Source: Oxytricha trifallax (taxonomy: Eukaryota; Ciliophora; Spirotrichea; Sporadotrichida; Oxytrichidae). From it: a DNA stretch of 64,000 nucleotides. The position numbers and the translations under genes are program-made. The notes below the pieces were generated by a model that ran no database searches, was not told the DNA's origin, and was given only the letters and a program-made list of their open reading frames with translations. This document shows positions 1 to 11,616 of this stretch, piece by piece (positions within the stretch are counted from its first letter, which is position 1; every line of letters begins with the position of its first letter). The DNA lies in NCBI GenBank assembly GCA_000711775.1, contig ARYC01001087.1:1-64000 (forward strand). Reading direction: 5' to 3'.

Positions 1-914
1 GTTCGCAATTGACTACAACACACCTAATTAATATTATCCCACTTATTTTATTTAGGTTTAGGAATTTTTTCTCCTTATTTGCATCATTATCTTTTACTAA
101 TTATTCAAAATTATTGAAAATTTTAAAATCCATCAATTTTAGAATCAAATATTGATTTTAGCGAATCAATCACATTTAAAATTTAATTATGTTAACGAAG
201 CAAAAGATACAAAGAATGGAGATTGACAAGAAGCCCAACTAGAAACATCAAGAGAGATCTCTGGTAGATCAAGGATAAGTGAATGACATATGATATTAAT
301 TCATTATTTCCTATAAATAAAACCACTCTTTTCAAGCGAACTGTTTTTCATATTTTTCAATTGTAAGAATGGGTATGGTGGTATAGATCTCAAAATTCCG
401 TTATAATTTCTGCGTATTAAACATTCAATTAGTTTAATTTGTGATTGCTCTTATGCGAATTCGAGCAATTCAAAATATACTATTAAAATTATCTTGTTTT
501 CATTCTCTATGAATCAATAATTAAACTGTATAAACCTCCTTTTAATTGCTGGCTATTCATTGATTTAACAAACAATTGTAAATCTAAGAGTACAAAAGCA
601 GTAAGCCTATATACTCAGATTAATGCTGATAAAATATCAAATAAAGGACAAACCAACACTTTTTCACTGAATTCTCTTTTTCTAAACCATCAGAGGTTGT
701 CTTATTGATGCATTCGTAAACATCCAATTCTATAAGCATATAAGGCAACTCAAAATAAATTATCACCAATTTATATATTTTTAATTGAAATGCAAATTTA
801 TTAATATGTTAATGTCATTTAAATTGATAAAAAATAAAAATCTAATGGATGATTATTGTAGTTTAAACTTACAACATATATGGTTCTATGTTATCAAGAG
901 GGTACTTTTGCACT
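1..914. other. AT-rich stretch without a supported gene
   Basis: No frame with convincing amino-acid composition and no structured repeat was seen. The 60-residue standard-code frame at 785-967 is low-complexity and runs into the left inverted arm of the next element. Confidence 0.4.
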
Positions 915-1320
915 ATAAAAATAAAACTTATTATGCTAAAATAAAATTGAATTGGGAAATTAGATAAATAAATAAAAATAAAAATAATAATAGTGAGTTT
1001 AAAGTTAAAATTATTAAGCAAATAAATATAATTAGAACCTAATGCTTAACTGTTTACTATTTAATTATAAATCATTATAATTATAATAGTATTAAAAAGT
1101 ATGATTTAATCTATTAAATTAATTAAAACATTTAAACTAATAAACATACAGTGTTGATATTAATCTACTTATAAATTATTCGAGATATAGCAATAAACAA
1201 ATTAACATAAGTCAAATATATAAGGACTCTGTTTATTTTTAATTAATGCTTAACAAATAATCATACAGAGAGATATTAGTTTAGTTGTTTATTATTGAAT
1301 TAGGTCTTAAATATAATTAT
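915..1320 (+). repeat. Left arm of the 2.2-kb inverted-repeat element
   Basis: Pairs with 2722-3145 in inverted orientation. The outer limit is placed where similarity starts (ATAAAAATAAAAC-type sequence), the inner limit near GAATTAGGTCTTA. Confidence 0.7.
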
Positions 1321-1864
1321 TCCTAAATTGAATATAATGGGCAATGTTATTATGGGAACTAGCTATATGTACTGTCGTAAAATGCATTCATCAAGAAAAT
1401 TCTTGTAAAAATATATGGTAGTAATTACTATAAGGCTTTATTCGTGCTACAGTTGACGCTAGTCTAGCCATTTGATGATTGTAGGAATTTAGAATCAGAT
1501 TCTAAACAAGCAAAAACAATCTATCTCATCTCTAGGTATATTTTGATTAGACTACCAAAGGCTACTTTATGGCGGTAAATTTTATTGTAAATTTCAGAGG
1601 TTTGCACTGACTCGATTTCACCAGCAAATAATACAGTGCTACAAGCTTTTTAAAATGATTGGAATCACAGCTCCCAACACTGCAAAAACTAGCGAGATTC
1701 AATTATTCAAGATGCACTCAAATTATAAATATTCTTTAGTGACGAGAACCAGTTTATAACTAATTGTTTACTAAGCTCATAAAATTTATCGTTTTAATAA
1801 ATAACTAATCTCGGTCTACCTCAAAGTACTAATGACTATTCTGTTCATTTAAGCCTATCTTAAA

Positions 1865-2330
1865 GGTGAAAGTAAAAGTGTTGAAGAATTCTATTGCAAA
1901 CACAGTAACGACTTCATAGCCTTAATTTTAATTGCGCATTTAGAGTAAGAAAAAAAGTAGCAAATGTGATTAATAAAGATTCATATTTAATCAAAATAGA
2001 ATAAACATCTACTGCTAAATCATTGTTAGAGTACCATATAAGAAGGAATATGCACAGAAAAAAGTATTGGGATGCTCACTGGCACAATTTCAGATTTTAT
2101 GCTATGAAGATGAAGTTGATGCCCTGTGTAATGTAATTTTTAGGAAAAAGTATTCGAAAATGATCTAAGTATGGATAGCGGGACCAACGAATACTCGAAT
2201 AAAATAGCACCGTAATGCTTAAAAAGATTTTCATATGTGATTAGTAGAAGTTGGAATTTCGTATTTCTTTTTAAAGGGCATCTTAATAAATGTGACCATA
2301 GTAAAATAGGTCGGACGAAATGAAAACTTT
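1865..2330 (+). pseudogene. eIF4E-like remnant (cap-binding translation factor family)
   Basis: Two separated pieces fit the eIF4E fold pattern. Around 1867 one frame gives SVEEFYCKHSND, like the TVEDFW start of the eIF4E core. Around 2060-2220 successive frames give KKYWDA, then YEDEVDALCNV, then FRKKY and IQVWIAGPTN. These match the family order W-x-x-LL, D-x-C-x-x-V, R-x-K and the I-x-(V/I)-W strand that holds cap-binding residues. TAA/TAG are read as Gln. A frame change lies between KKYW and the DEVDALC segment and a TGA follows near 2243, so this copy cannot encode a whole protein as it stands. It sits inside the 2.2-kb inverted-repeat element. The match is by pattern only. Confidence 0.5.
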
Positions 2331-2721
2331 GCACTATTTGGAAAGAACCAGAGCATAGCCGAGTATGAGAAGTTCATTGAAGGTAAGAGGATACACATGA
2401 ATTAAATATGAGAAACTAATAGGCCTATCAAGAATATATCGAGGTGATAACAACAAACGACTTCAATTAAAGAATGAGAAAAGATCAGATGTATTAATGC
2501 AGCAAATAACTATAAGTAAGTGGAGATTTAATGGCAATTAGAGAAAACGATTCCAATTAAGTGCAGTTAATATAATCACAGTATATTTTAAAGATTTGTA
2601 GACGATAATGAGAACCGAATACACATAGCACATACTAAGAATAGGACAACATAAACAGATAAGAGCAGGACAAAGCAACATTCGTTCATCTTCGATGTAT
2701 ATTAATTGAATGTATATAAAT

Positions 2722-3145
2722 ATTGAAACTAAGAACTAATTCAATAATAAAAAACTAAACTAATATCTTTCTGTATGATTATTTGTTAAGCATTAAATAA
2801 AAATAAACAGAGTCCTTATTTATTTGACTTATGCTTATTTGTTTATTGCTAGATCTCGAATAATTTATAAGTGACTTGAGTATCACCTAGGAGATAAACA
2901 TCAAACACTGTATGTTTATTAGTTTAAATGTTTTAATTAATTTAATAGATTAAATCATACTTATTAATACTATTATAATTATAATGATTTAAAATTAAAC
3001 AGTAAACAGTTAAGCATCAGTTTCTAATTGCATTTATTTGCTTAATAATTTGAACTTTAAACTCTCTATCTTTATTTGAATTTTAATTCATTTATCCAAT
3101 TTCGCAATTCAATTCTATTTTTGCAATAATAAATTTTTTATCAAA
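2722..3145 (-). repeat. Right arm of the 2.2-kb inverted-repeat element
   Basis: Reverse complement matches 915-1320. The right arm carries a small extra stretch (about GAGTATCACCTAGG) relative to the left. Confidence 0.7.
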
Positions 3146-4423
3146 GTATTTCACAAAACATTACAGTTTTTTATTACAATTAATATAGCATTTAATTTAT
3201 AATTTCCAATGATTCTATTTGTCATTTCAAAATTCATAATTTAAATAGTGGACAATTAATGTTATAAGAAATTCATTAAGATTGAGTAAAAGCTAAAAAT
3301 AATAATAACATATAAATAAGAGATAGTTATTTTTATAAACTTAAAAGATATATTGAGAGGGTTTGCGAGTGATATGAACTACTTTAACTTTTTTTTATTA
3401 AAATATAATTTTAAAGAATAACTCAACTTTTTTTAAAATCAAACTCAATTATTTTAAGGATGAGTATCTCTATATGAATTATAACCGAGTATTAATGACA
3501 TTGGCAGTGTGATAGATTATAAGATTAAAGAAACTTACTTCTATATGAATTAAAAAATAATTTAAAGCTAATCATAATGGCAATAATCTAAATGGGAAAA
3601 GAATTGGAGATTAATTGTCATATCTTTCATTGAAAGTATCACCATCATGAGGCTGATTCTACATAGTAACCATAGTACAATATAAACTTTGAATGAATCA
3701 GTAACTATCTGACAATTATCAAAATTTAAATTAATAAGTGAATTGTTGTAATATATATTACTAATGAGCCATGTTTATATATATATATTTATATTAAAAT
3801 CGTGAAGTAAAAAATAAAAGTAAATATATTTTTTGAATACAATAGAAAGTCTTAAATTAGAGTTATATATGAGTAATTATACTTATCAATCATTCTTACT
3901 TTTTCAGTGTAAAGTTATTAAAAATGATATCTAATTTATAATTAAAGATAAGATAAGTTAAATTTAAGATGAATAGTTATAAATTAAGTATTTACAAAAT
4001 TTTAAAGTTAATTTTCAATAATTTCTTTTCTTCTTTTTATTCTGATCTTGAATCATAAATCTTAGAATATTTATATAGTTAAGACGTTTAGAAAAATAAA
4101 ACATTAATTTTAGATTAATTAAGATCAGAATTTTAGAAATGTAATTAATTTTTTAAAATCAGGTTACTTTATTAATATATTATAAATTTAGTTGTAATGA
4201 ATTAAGAATGTTAAAATTAATAAATTATAAGCTTATAAATATAAAAAATATTTAACTAAAGCGGAAAAAAAGTAGAAAAATTTCCTAACTTGACCCCACT
4301 TAAAATAACTTATAATAAAACCGATAAAAAATCAATAATCGATAAAAGATTATAAAATAAAAATAAATAGTGCAGGTATTAATTTATTTCTACAATTTGA
4401 ATATATAAAATAAATCTTGATAA
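3146..4423. other. Very AT-rich spacer, nothing recognised
   Basis: Homopolymer and TA-rich sequence with no convincing frame. A short ATG frame near 3592 (MGKELEINCH) ends quickly at TGA and is not supported. Confidence 0.4.
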
Positions 4424-5276
4424 ATGAAGCCCTACAATAGTAGAGAATCTTCTTACAGTAGAGTAACCAATGCTAGTAGAATATAAAAAAATCTCTTAAA
4501 GAGCTATGTGAATAAGATGAGTGAATTGATGAGACATTTTCTATAGAGCTGAACTATCAGTAATAACGCAAGGACTGATAAAGAAGAAAGATCGAAAGTT
4601 GTGTAAATTAGTAATTAAAATTAATAAATCAATTCTCTATGGATCTAATCGTGCTCTTCTCGACTAAAATCCTTGAAGATGACTTTACATCATGAGTTCA
4701 GGTGTTATATTCTTGCTCAGCACCCGAAGTTTAGTTTATTTTATTCATTCCAAGTCGCCTAATGAAGTACTATTCCCCTTTGCATTGCCAGGAAATTGCT
4801 TTAATACTTAATAATAATATCTTTGTGCGTTTCAAAGACAGATCAATTATGATAAAACTACGATTTTGGCGAAGTCTTAAAAACCAAAATCATTCGACTT
4901 AACTGAAGATTAATAAGATTCAAGCTATTATTATGTATTTTTTTAAAAAAATTAAATCAGACTCCAATAATCTTTTTAAATCTTTTTTTATAAGAATTAT
5001 TATGTAGGAAACAAAATTACCATGTTGAAAAATAAGGTCATGCTTAATTCTTATTTCAAAACCAAAAATGCCAGCAAATTTTTCCGTTTCAAAGATTAAT
5101 GAATTCTTATTCAATACTTTTTTTTATTGAATTCTAAATGACTAGAATCATTAGTTTCTAGAGTTTTAGGAAATATTAATTTCAAAGTGAATTTTGCTGG
5201 AGAAAGGATTTGCCTGGGCCAAATTTAAAAAAAACAAATATGGACAAAATTCGTCTCGATTGATCTTATAGTGAAC
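4424..5276 (+). pseudogene. Broken gene with a P450-like haem-loop motif at its end
   Basis: An ATG at 4424 opens a frame (MKPYNSRESSYSRVTN...) to TGA at 4550. A second frame continues with ELSVITQGLIKKKDRKLC to about 4675. Near 5200 a frame reads NFAGERICLGQ, resembling the cytochrome P450 Cys-ligand loop (F-x-x-G-x-R-x-C-x-G) except that the Phe position is shifted or replaced. FFRFKD about 40 residues upstream could be the remains of the PERF region. P450s are haem monooxygenases, but no complete domain is visible, frames change repeatedly, and the call rests mainly on one loop. Confidence 0.28.
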
Positions 5277-5589
5277 TGATCTTTCAAGTAGCTTCGTGGA
5301 CGGGAACTTAGTTCCTGAATTAATGTGAACTTGATTGATTAGCTATCCAACAATTCTATCCAAAAAAAATTAAAGAGACGAATGTCTAAGATTGTGGGAT
5401 AATAATTGATCATATCTGACAACCGCCTAGCCATTGAGCGAGCGCTTCAATAACACATTTACTTATTAATCGTAACGATGATGCTATAAAATTATTTTTC
5501 AACTGCGAATCTCTATAGCCTGTTGCTATTATCTTCTCTATATAGAGCGCTTTCATTATCTAGCTAATTTGCGTGTATAATAACAGTCA

Positions 5590-5965
5590 CATCTCTAATT
5601 TAGTTGCCACATCATGCTCTTCTTACCTCTATGCGCTAAAAACTACTTGAAATACGCTAGCACTAATCTTTCAACTGTCTATAGAGTCAAAGTATTGTCG
5701 GTATTGCATAGTGACATGATTTTAGTACCATAAAAAGCCACTGTTGCTCTATGGAAGCCATGATGATGTTGATACTTGTTCTAATGCTACATTAAATAGC
5801 AAATACATCAATGGCCTCACCCCACCCTCTTCCACTGCACCCATGCCTGATGAGTTCCTCTCTAATAGTTCTGGCTTAATGGTATATTAGTGGATTACTG
5901 TGGTAGTGGGTGTATCTTTGTTGCCATCCTGGATTTGATTAATGTCTAAGGGAGGTCACCATTTA
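5590..5965 (+). pseudogene. Decayed paralogue of the YHYH-domain gene at 26.1-26.7 kb
   Basis: Nucleotide similarity to 26,365-26,740 is clear along the whole stretch. Examples are CATCATGCTCTTC, ACTACTTGAAATACGC, GTCGGTATTGCAT versus GTGGGTATTGCAT, and the tail GTCTAAGGGAGGTC versus GTCTAAGGGGGGGTC. Small indels and substitutions break the frame. It covers only the second half of the domain. It is either a dead duplicate or a paralogous germline segment. Confidence 0.7.
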
Positions 5966-6297
5966 TAACTGTTAGTAGTATTCATTTATCTTTAAAAAAT
6001 AAAAGTAATGAAAATTAAATACAAGTTGAAGTTATTTTGATAAAGATTATATAAAATGAAGCAAAGTAATCAACTCAAAAAACAGCCATTAAATTAAGTA
6101 AAATTTAATTATTTATATGCGTATTCTTGACTATTATTTATTTTAATAAAACCCCATCGTTAAAAATAAAATGAAAAATGATGATTAAGGATTAATAATA
6201 AAAGCAGGTAAGAATATGAAAATGTGCATTTTACTATCATATTTGAAATCTGAAAGTATCAAGTATAATTAAAACTAATGCTAATAATTTAATTAAA
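5966..6297. other. AT-rich spacer
   Basis: No supported frame or repeat seen. Confidence 0.4.
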
Positions 6298-6516
6298 TCA
6301 ATAGATTTAAAGTATTTAGAATTAAAAATACTAAGTTTGTTCTGCTTTCTGTCTCAATAATTCTGAATATTTTTTATTAAAATTTTCTTTATCATAACTA
6401 AACGCATCTGCGAGGAATACTCTTGAACAGTTAGGGAAATAGTTTTAGTTCTTAATCTTTTTTTATAAGGAATGTCTCAATTTTCTAAACTTATTCAACT
6501 GTATTTTTGAAGAAAT
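6298..6516 (-). CDS. Unrecognised coding fragment, 72 codons
   Basis: With TAA/TAG as Gln the frame is open from a TGA at 6517-6519 to a TGA at 6298-6300. Its middle, FPNCSRVFLADAFSYDKE and then YSELLRQKAEQ, has the mixed composition of real protein, unlike the flanking AT-rich DNA. There is no ATG at the start, so it is probably one macronuclear-destined segment rather than a whole gene. No family recognised. Confidence 0.4.
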
Positions 6517-7294
6517 TCATTAATTGCCTATATTTTAATGGATTAATAAACTGGAATTATGTAATTGAGATATTTAAATCATAAGATATACTCCAAAACT
6601 GTAAAATTAATGCTAAGTTCAGCTGGATACAGGAATGGCCTTATATGAATTAGATATAGTTCGAATCTCTTAAAACCCAATTTTTTATATTTAACTTGAT
6701 TAAATTGATTTATTTTAGTTATATCAGTTATTAATCTTTTTTTTATCAATCACCTTTAAACAAATAATTTTACACTTTTATTCAAGATGTTTGTAATATT
6801 ATATTCTCGAAGACTGATAAATAATTTAGATTTTGGATTTATATCTTTAAAAAAACTCATATTTATGATGAAAAATTATTCAAAATAGCTTGACTCTTTA
6901 CTGTTTCACAATTCAATCTGATGAATTAATATTTATAAAATATGTACAGATTTACTTTCACATTGAGATAAATTTTGGAAATCATGAAAAGACTAAAGTC
7001 ATTAAATTAATCAAGGACAATTAATATATGAGAAATAATGTTCGCGTTTTATCATCACATAATTTATGATATTTGTAAATAAGTTAAACCTATTTTATAA
7101 TAATCAGTTTCATATCAAATGCAATATATTTCAAGTTTTTGTATTCCCAATCTTTTGTATTTTATCAATAATAGATTTAATTAGGAATAAAATTTAACTC
7201 ATATCACTCTTTAAATTTGGTATTTATTTATAATTAAAGAACCCTCTTCTTTATTCATATTTATTTGCTTAAAGCTACAAAATATTAATAATAT
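6517..7294. other. AT-rich spacer
   Basis: No supported frame; only A/T runs and short low-complexity stretches. Confidence 0.4.
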
Positions 7295-7985
7295 AAATCG
7301 AGTGTAATTAAAATGTAGAGACTTTTAAAAATTAATAAAAAAAGAGATCAAATATAATTATGTTAATATCAATATACATGAGTAAAGATCAAACAGTCTC
7401 TGATATGAATTAATACTAAGTATTTCTTTCTAATACATTAATTAACTAAAAATTATTAAAAAAAAGAATTTTTACAATGATAATAACAAAAATAGCAATA
7501 ATAATAATAATAATAATAATAATGGTAGAATCAGCAATAAAATTATAAAAACAGCTTTACTTACTGAGCCAGGATTTTCCAATCAAAATTAATTTTAAAT
7601 AATTTTCTAAGTTTTCAGTCCTAATGACAAAGATGAAGATAATGATGTTGATAATCAAAATGGAATTGAAAAATTCTAATTTTGCAATTCTCTAGAATTT
7701 CAAACAGCTCAGTAAGTAATGCTGTTTTTATTAATTTTATTGCTGATTCTACGATTATTGTTATTATTATTATTATTGCTATTTTTGCCATTATCATTGT
7801 AAAAATTCCATTTTAAAATGATTTTTAATTTATTAGTGTAATAGAAGGAAATTCTTAAACTCAGTTCATACTAGAGACTCTTTGATCTTTACTCATGTAT
7901 ATTGATATGAACATAATTATATTTGATCTCTTTTATGATTAATTTTTTTAAATTCTCCCTCCCTATTTTGATTATACTCGATTAA
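7295..7985. mobile_element. Foldback (MITE-like) element, ~690 bases
   Basis: The tip AATCGAGTGTAATTAAAAT near 7296 is repeated inverted near 7966-7984. Inner landmarks also pair: CATGAGTAAAGATC with GATCTTTACTCATG, the (AAT)n tract with (ATT)n, and AGCAATAAAATTATAAAAACAGC with its complement. Arms are about 270 bases, diverged and with indels; the unpaired centre is about 140 bases. No gene inside. Target duplication not resolved. Confidence 0.75.
7499..7525 (+). repeat. (AAT)n microsatellite inside the foldback arm
   Basis: About eight AAT units, mirrored as ATT units in the opposite arm near 7756-7780. Confidence 0.9.
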
Positions 7986-8720
7986 TGATAAAAAAATGGA
8001 ATTTATTATTTAGAACGATTAAAAATTGTTTTTATTGTTATTTAAATTTGAATAAAAATTACCAACCTCCTTATTTGAAAACTATTTACTCTTTTAAAAT
8101 ATTTTAATTCAATTCAAATTTATCAAAAACCCTATTTGGAATTACTTGAATCGTTGATTTTAAATAATTATTAATTAGTATCATAATTTATAATAAATTA
8201 ATAAATTTTAGAAATTACTTAAATGGCGGAAAGGCAAATTTGCAAATTAACCACCTTTTTAAAATTAAAGAATGTATGTAATAAACTATTTATTTTATAC
8301 TCAGCATTTTATAATTAAATATGATTTTACATATATTATAATGCTGGAGTTGTTTAAGTTAAAATATTGCAAACTCACATTTTTTTTCAAAATTTTTATC
8401 TCAAAATCTAATTGTAGGAGTGCCAAAATTGTGTCAGTTAAGTTTTTCTGTTCACATTCTTAAATACTTTTGAGGTTGTTTTTAGTTGATTTTATCATAA
8501 ATGTAGTTGAGGAAGTTGTTGATGAAGCAGTATTTTAATGACATAAATATAATTTAAATTAAAAATAAGATTTAAGAGAAATACTAGAAAGACTGATGTT
8601 TAAATTCATATTATTAGATTGATATTCAAATCTAATATTGGAATATTATTTTACTTTAGGCATAACTTATAAGTCATAAATGGCATTTACAAATAAAACT
8701 AATTTCTCGCGAAAAGCTAA
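7986..8720. other. AT-rich spacer
   Basis: A 63-residue standard-code frame at 8272-8463 is Phe/Lys/Ser-rich and not supported as a gene. Nothing else seen. Confidence 0.35.
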
Positions 8721-9122
8721 ATGAAGGATTTTAACGACTTAAGATAGCGACAACTGCTTCAGTGGTGTATTTAAAAGTAAACTAACGATAAAATTAAGAT
8801 TTCAATAAAAAAAGTGGGATATTATATAAATAATTAAGATCCTAAATTAGAAGAAATTTCCTCGGAATTTTAATTTAAATAGCTGTAGACAGATTTTAAT
8901 ATTGTGAAAAGATGTGTGATTACTCAGGATTATTTGTTTCAAAGAGTGATATTAAGAGTAAGTAAAAAACATCTAGATAAAAATAGTAAAATAAATACTC
9001 TTAATTCTGGTAATGTAGATTTCTTAGACCAATCAGTAAAAATCGTTGAATTTGCAAAATTTAAGAAATAATTTGTAAATTTGATCTATCATTAATAATA
9101 TTTGTAAGAATATTTATCTTGA
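8721..9122 (+). CDS. Hypothetical protein, 133 residues
   Basis: Complete ATG-to-TGA frame when TAA/TAG are Gln. It begins MKDFNDLRQRQLLQWC and includes KLEEISSEFQFKQLQTDFN and VKRCVITQDYLFQRV, a charged, probably helical sequence without membrane segments. No family recognised. A second long frame starts at its last codons in another phase. That could be one gene with a frame break, or one expecting removal of germline-only DNA. Confidence 0.45.
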
Positions 9123-9829
9123 TTTTATGTATACAAGGTTCATTTAATCATTTACAGCATCAAACAAATATTCATCTAAGTTTCTTATCTCGCTTAGAAA
9201 TTAATAAAGTTGCAGGATCAGATCTCAAAATCCAATTTCAGTCTTTTCACAATGTAATTGAATCTTATCTCACACTGTATGTCTATTTAAATTCATAAGA
9301 GTTGTTAAACACCCCTTTAGAATAATTGCTTTTGATCCTAAACTCTTTCATGAATTTTAAACTCTTTCATGAATAGGATTCTCGCCCACACCACATTAAA
9401 TACAGAATACCAAAATCATATTTATTGTAAACATTTTAATAGAATATTTATGTATTTATCATCTAAGAAAGTTTGCATTATTAAATTAAATGTTTATACA
9501 AAAGTCAAAGAGTCTGCAATAAGTGTAGGCCAAAATATTTATATAAATATTTACTTAGAATTACCACAATTAAGAATGGACTTATTCAAAGAAGTCAAGA
9601 ATGGAAGTAGAGAATGACTCAGGATTAAATTTAATTAAATTTTACTATCCTTATAATAAATTAATATAATTTATAAATTAATTAAAGAGGGAACCTAGTG
9701 ACAAAAATGATAATTTTCTAACTTAGCTTCGCTATATTGCCATTTAATTATAACAATTAATTAAAAAATAAAATGGGACATTTTAAAATTATAAGATAAT
9801 TTTATGATTAAGTTTATTAACATAAATGA
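9119..9829 (+). CDS. Long overlapping frame, 236 codons
   Basis: Open from 9119 to TGA at 9827-9829 with Gln codons. Early part: SFLSRLEINKVAGSDLKIQF and NVIESYLTLYVYLNSQELL. Later it has a CNKC pair (RVCNKCRPKY). A different phase at 9369-9617 also gives an 82-residue ATG frame (MNRILAHTTLNTEY...). Which phase is real is unclear and may switch along the stretch. The last 150 bases are AT-rich and probably non-coding. Function unknown. Confidence 0.3.
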
Positions 9830-10204
9830 AAAAATAATATTGTCTATATATATTTAAATCTAGATTATCCCCGAAATTAACCCTTATTATATTTTATATT
9901 TATTTTAGTTAAGTTTTAAATTTAAACTAAAAAAATGAAAAATATTTAAATTACAATTATATAATAGTTAATTCGTTTGGATGTAGATTTGATAAATATG
10001 GCAACTTAAATTTAATCATATTTTAATAGGCTTATAAATATATAAACATTAAATTAAAATAAAGTATATAATTTTTAATAGATAAATAAACTGCCAGAAC
10101 ATTAATCATGAGCAAGTTACTTAAATTAGTAATCCCTTTAAAATTTATGTTTAGTATAATTTATAATTATTTTAAATATTATGAATATATAAAGCTTCTA
10201 TTGC
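9830..10204. other. AT-rich spacer
   Basis: Nothing supported. Confidence 0.4.
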
Positions 10205-10449
10205 TCTTAGCAAAGAAAAGGGAATGGAGGGAGTGAACCTAGAATAGGAGGATAAGCAAAGCCAAATCTTATCCAGAGCATGATGCTAGCTAGTCCCAAA
10301 GAAAATCTCAAAAGTGAGGATTGTGGAAGAATAGGAGGCAATGAAGAAGAAGAGGGAACAAACAAAATGAACAAGGACTAGTAATCCAACAGGTTGAATG
10401 AGGAGGAAGCAGCTGTAGAGGAGAAAGGTAATGACATCCAAACTGAGTA
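10205..10449 (+). CDS. Acidic coding fragment, ~81 codons, partial
   Basis: A GC-richer island whose only good frame reads SEPRIGG, KPNLIQSMMLASPKENLKSE, GGNEEEEGTNKMN and LNEEEAAVEEKGNDIQ, with TAA and TAG used as Gln at several points and no TGA. Glu-rich, hydrophilic and probably disordered. No start or stop is present: the frame ends where a foldback element begins at 10,450, and the left edge fades into AT-rich DNA. It behaves like one macronuclear-destined segment. Product unknown. Confidence 0.5.
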
Positions 10450-10862
10450 TTGTAGGAATACATTCGAAATTGGAAATTATAATTAATTAAATAAATAATT
10501 AATCAAAATAGTGGCAGTTAAAGTTGGCCAATTTAAACGATCTTGGGCTCATTCGATAGAGAATTTAAAATTAGCTGGACTTTATTGTTGGCGGTACTAT
10601 TTATCGCATCCCTGGAGCGAGATAACTCGACTTTAATGTGAGGGTATAATTTAATGAATTTAGATGTGATTAATTAAAGTCGAGTTAACTCGCTCCAGGG
10701 ATGCGATAAAATAGTACCGCCAATAACAAAGTCCAGCTAATTTTGAATTCTCTATCGAATGAGCCCAAGATCGTTTAAATTTGACAACTTTAACTGCCAC
10801 AAATTTGATTTAATATTTATTAATTTAATTATAATTTCTCAATTTCAATTGTATTCCTACAA
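10450..10862. mobile_element. Palindromic foldback element with TA flanks
   Basis: Tips TTGTAGGAATACA (10,450) and TGTATTCCTACAA-like (ending 10,862) are inverted copies, flanked on both sides by TA (10,448-10,449 and 10,863-10,864). The arms stay paired inwards through GATCTTGGGCTCATTCGATAG, GCGGTACTATTTATCGCATC, and CTGGAGCGAG with its mirror CTCGCTCCAG. A ~60-base centre separates them. TA target sites are typical of Tc1/mariner-type MITEs and of many ciliate eliminated sequences. No gene inside. Confidence 0.88.
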
Positions 10863-10864
10863 TA

Positions 10865-11478
10865 ATGAATTACATAGCAGTTTATATTATATATCTTAAA
10901 GGAGTATTATGCATATTAATTTACCTTTTGGTAATTATCAATCTATCTCTTAATATGAATATGCTTTTTAATGAAAAGTTAGTTTCTTTTACATTTCTGA
11001 TTTACATATTACAATAAATAATGACTTAAATATAGTAACAATTGTTTGATTATAATCTAAGCAGGATTTCTAGTGTAGAGGTATAATATAAATTAAAAAC
11101 TTTAGAAATAAATTTAATGATGTTTTAAGTAATTATAATAAATAGATGAATTTCATATTTATAATTTGATTGATTGTTATATTCAAAATTTATCACTTTG
11201 ATATTATGTCCATATTTTAAATAAAATATAATTTAATTCAATTTAAATTTAGTTTTAAAATTTTATACAACTATATTATTGCTTTCAATTTATAAAATTA
11301 AGTTGAATTAAATTTTTCAATAATTCTTACAGAGGAGATTACTGTAAGAGAATAAAATTTTTTATCACTCGACTCCCCCTTTATAATCTTTAAAATAAAT
11401 TAGCTTAGAGTCTTTTACAATTTTTAAAATAAACAAGTAGCTATTCGAAATTATCAAATACACTTCAAACTCCACATT
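10865..11478. other. AT-rich spacer before the TBE
   Basis: No frame or repeat supported. Confidence 0.45.
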
Positions 11479-11595
11479 CAAAACCCCAAAATTCTTTCAG
11501 TAGTTTGATTGAGTTTTTGATTGATAAAAGTAGACTATTAGTGCATACTTTATTAGGGTTTTAATAGGGTTTATGTAGGGGTTTAATGTTTAAAT
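11479..11595 (+). repeat. TBE left terminal inverted repeat
   Basis: Starts with telomere-like C4A4 sequence, followed by TTTCAGTAGTTTGATTGAG and GATAAAAGTAGACT. The second C4 block is degraded (AAAATTC where the other end has AAAACCC). Confidence 0.95.
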
Positions 11596-11616
11596 ATTAG
11601 TATTTTAAGTGAATAT

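Larger units (their letters stand above)
915..3145. mobile_element. 2.2-kb element with ~400-base terminal inverted repeats
   Basis: Sequence at about 915-1320 reappears inverted at about 2722-3145 with scattered differences and small indels. Shared landmarks are TTAAGCAAATAAATA, the run around ATTTAATCTATTAAATTAATT and GATATTAGTTTAGTT. The roughly 1.4-kb interior contains degraded coding frames, one with an eIF4E-like pattern. No transposase was recognised. It may be a non-autonomous transposon that carries host sequence, or an old insertion pair flanking a gene. Exact ends and a target duplication could not be fixed because both flanks are AT-rich. Confidence 0.7.

Noticed and set aside
2140-2334. 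64-residue minus-strand frame
   Set aside because: Antisense to the eIF4E-like segments, which match a known family pattern on the plus strand.
4920-5114. 64-residue minus-strand frame
   Set aside because: Low-complexity Ile/Lys/Phe sequence opposite the P450-like remnant; no independent support.
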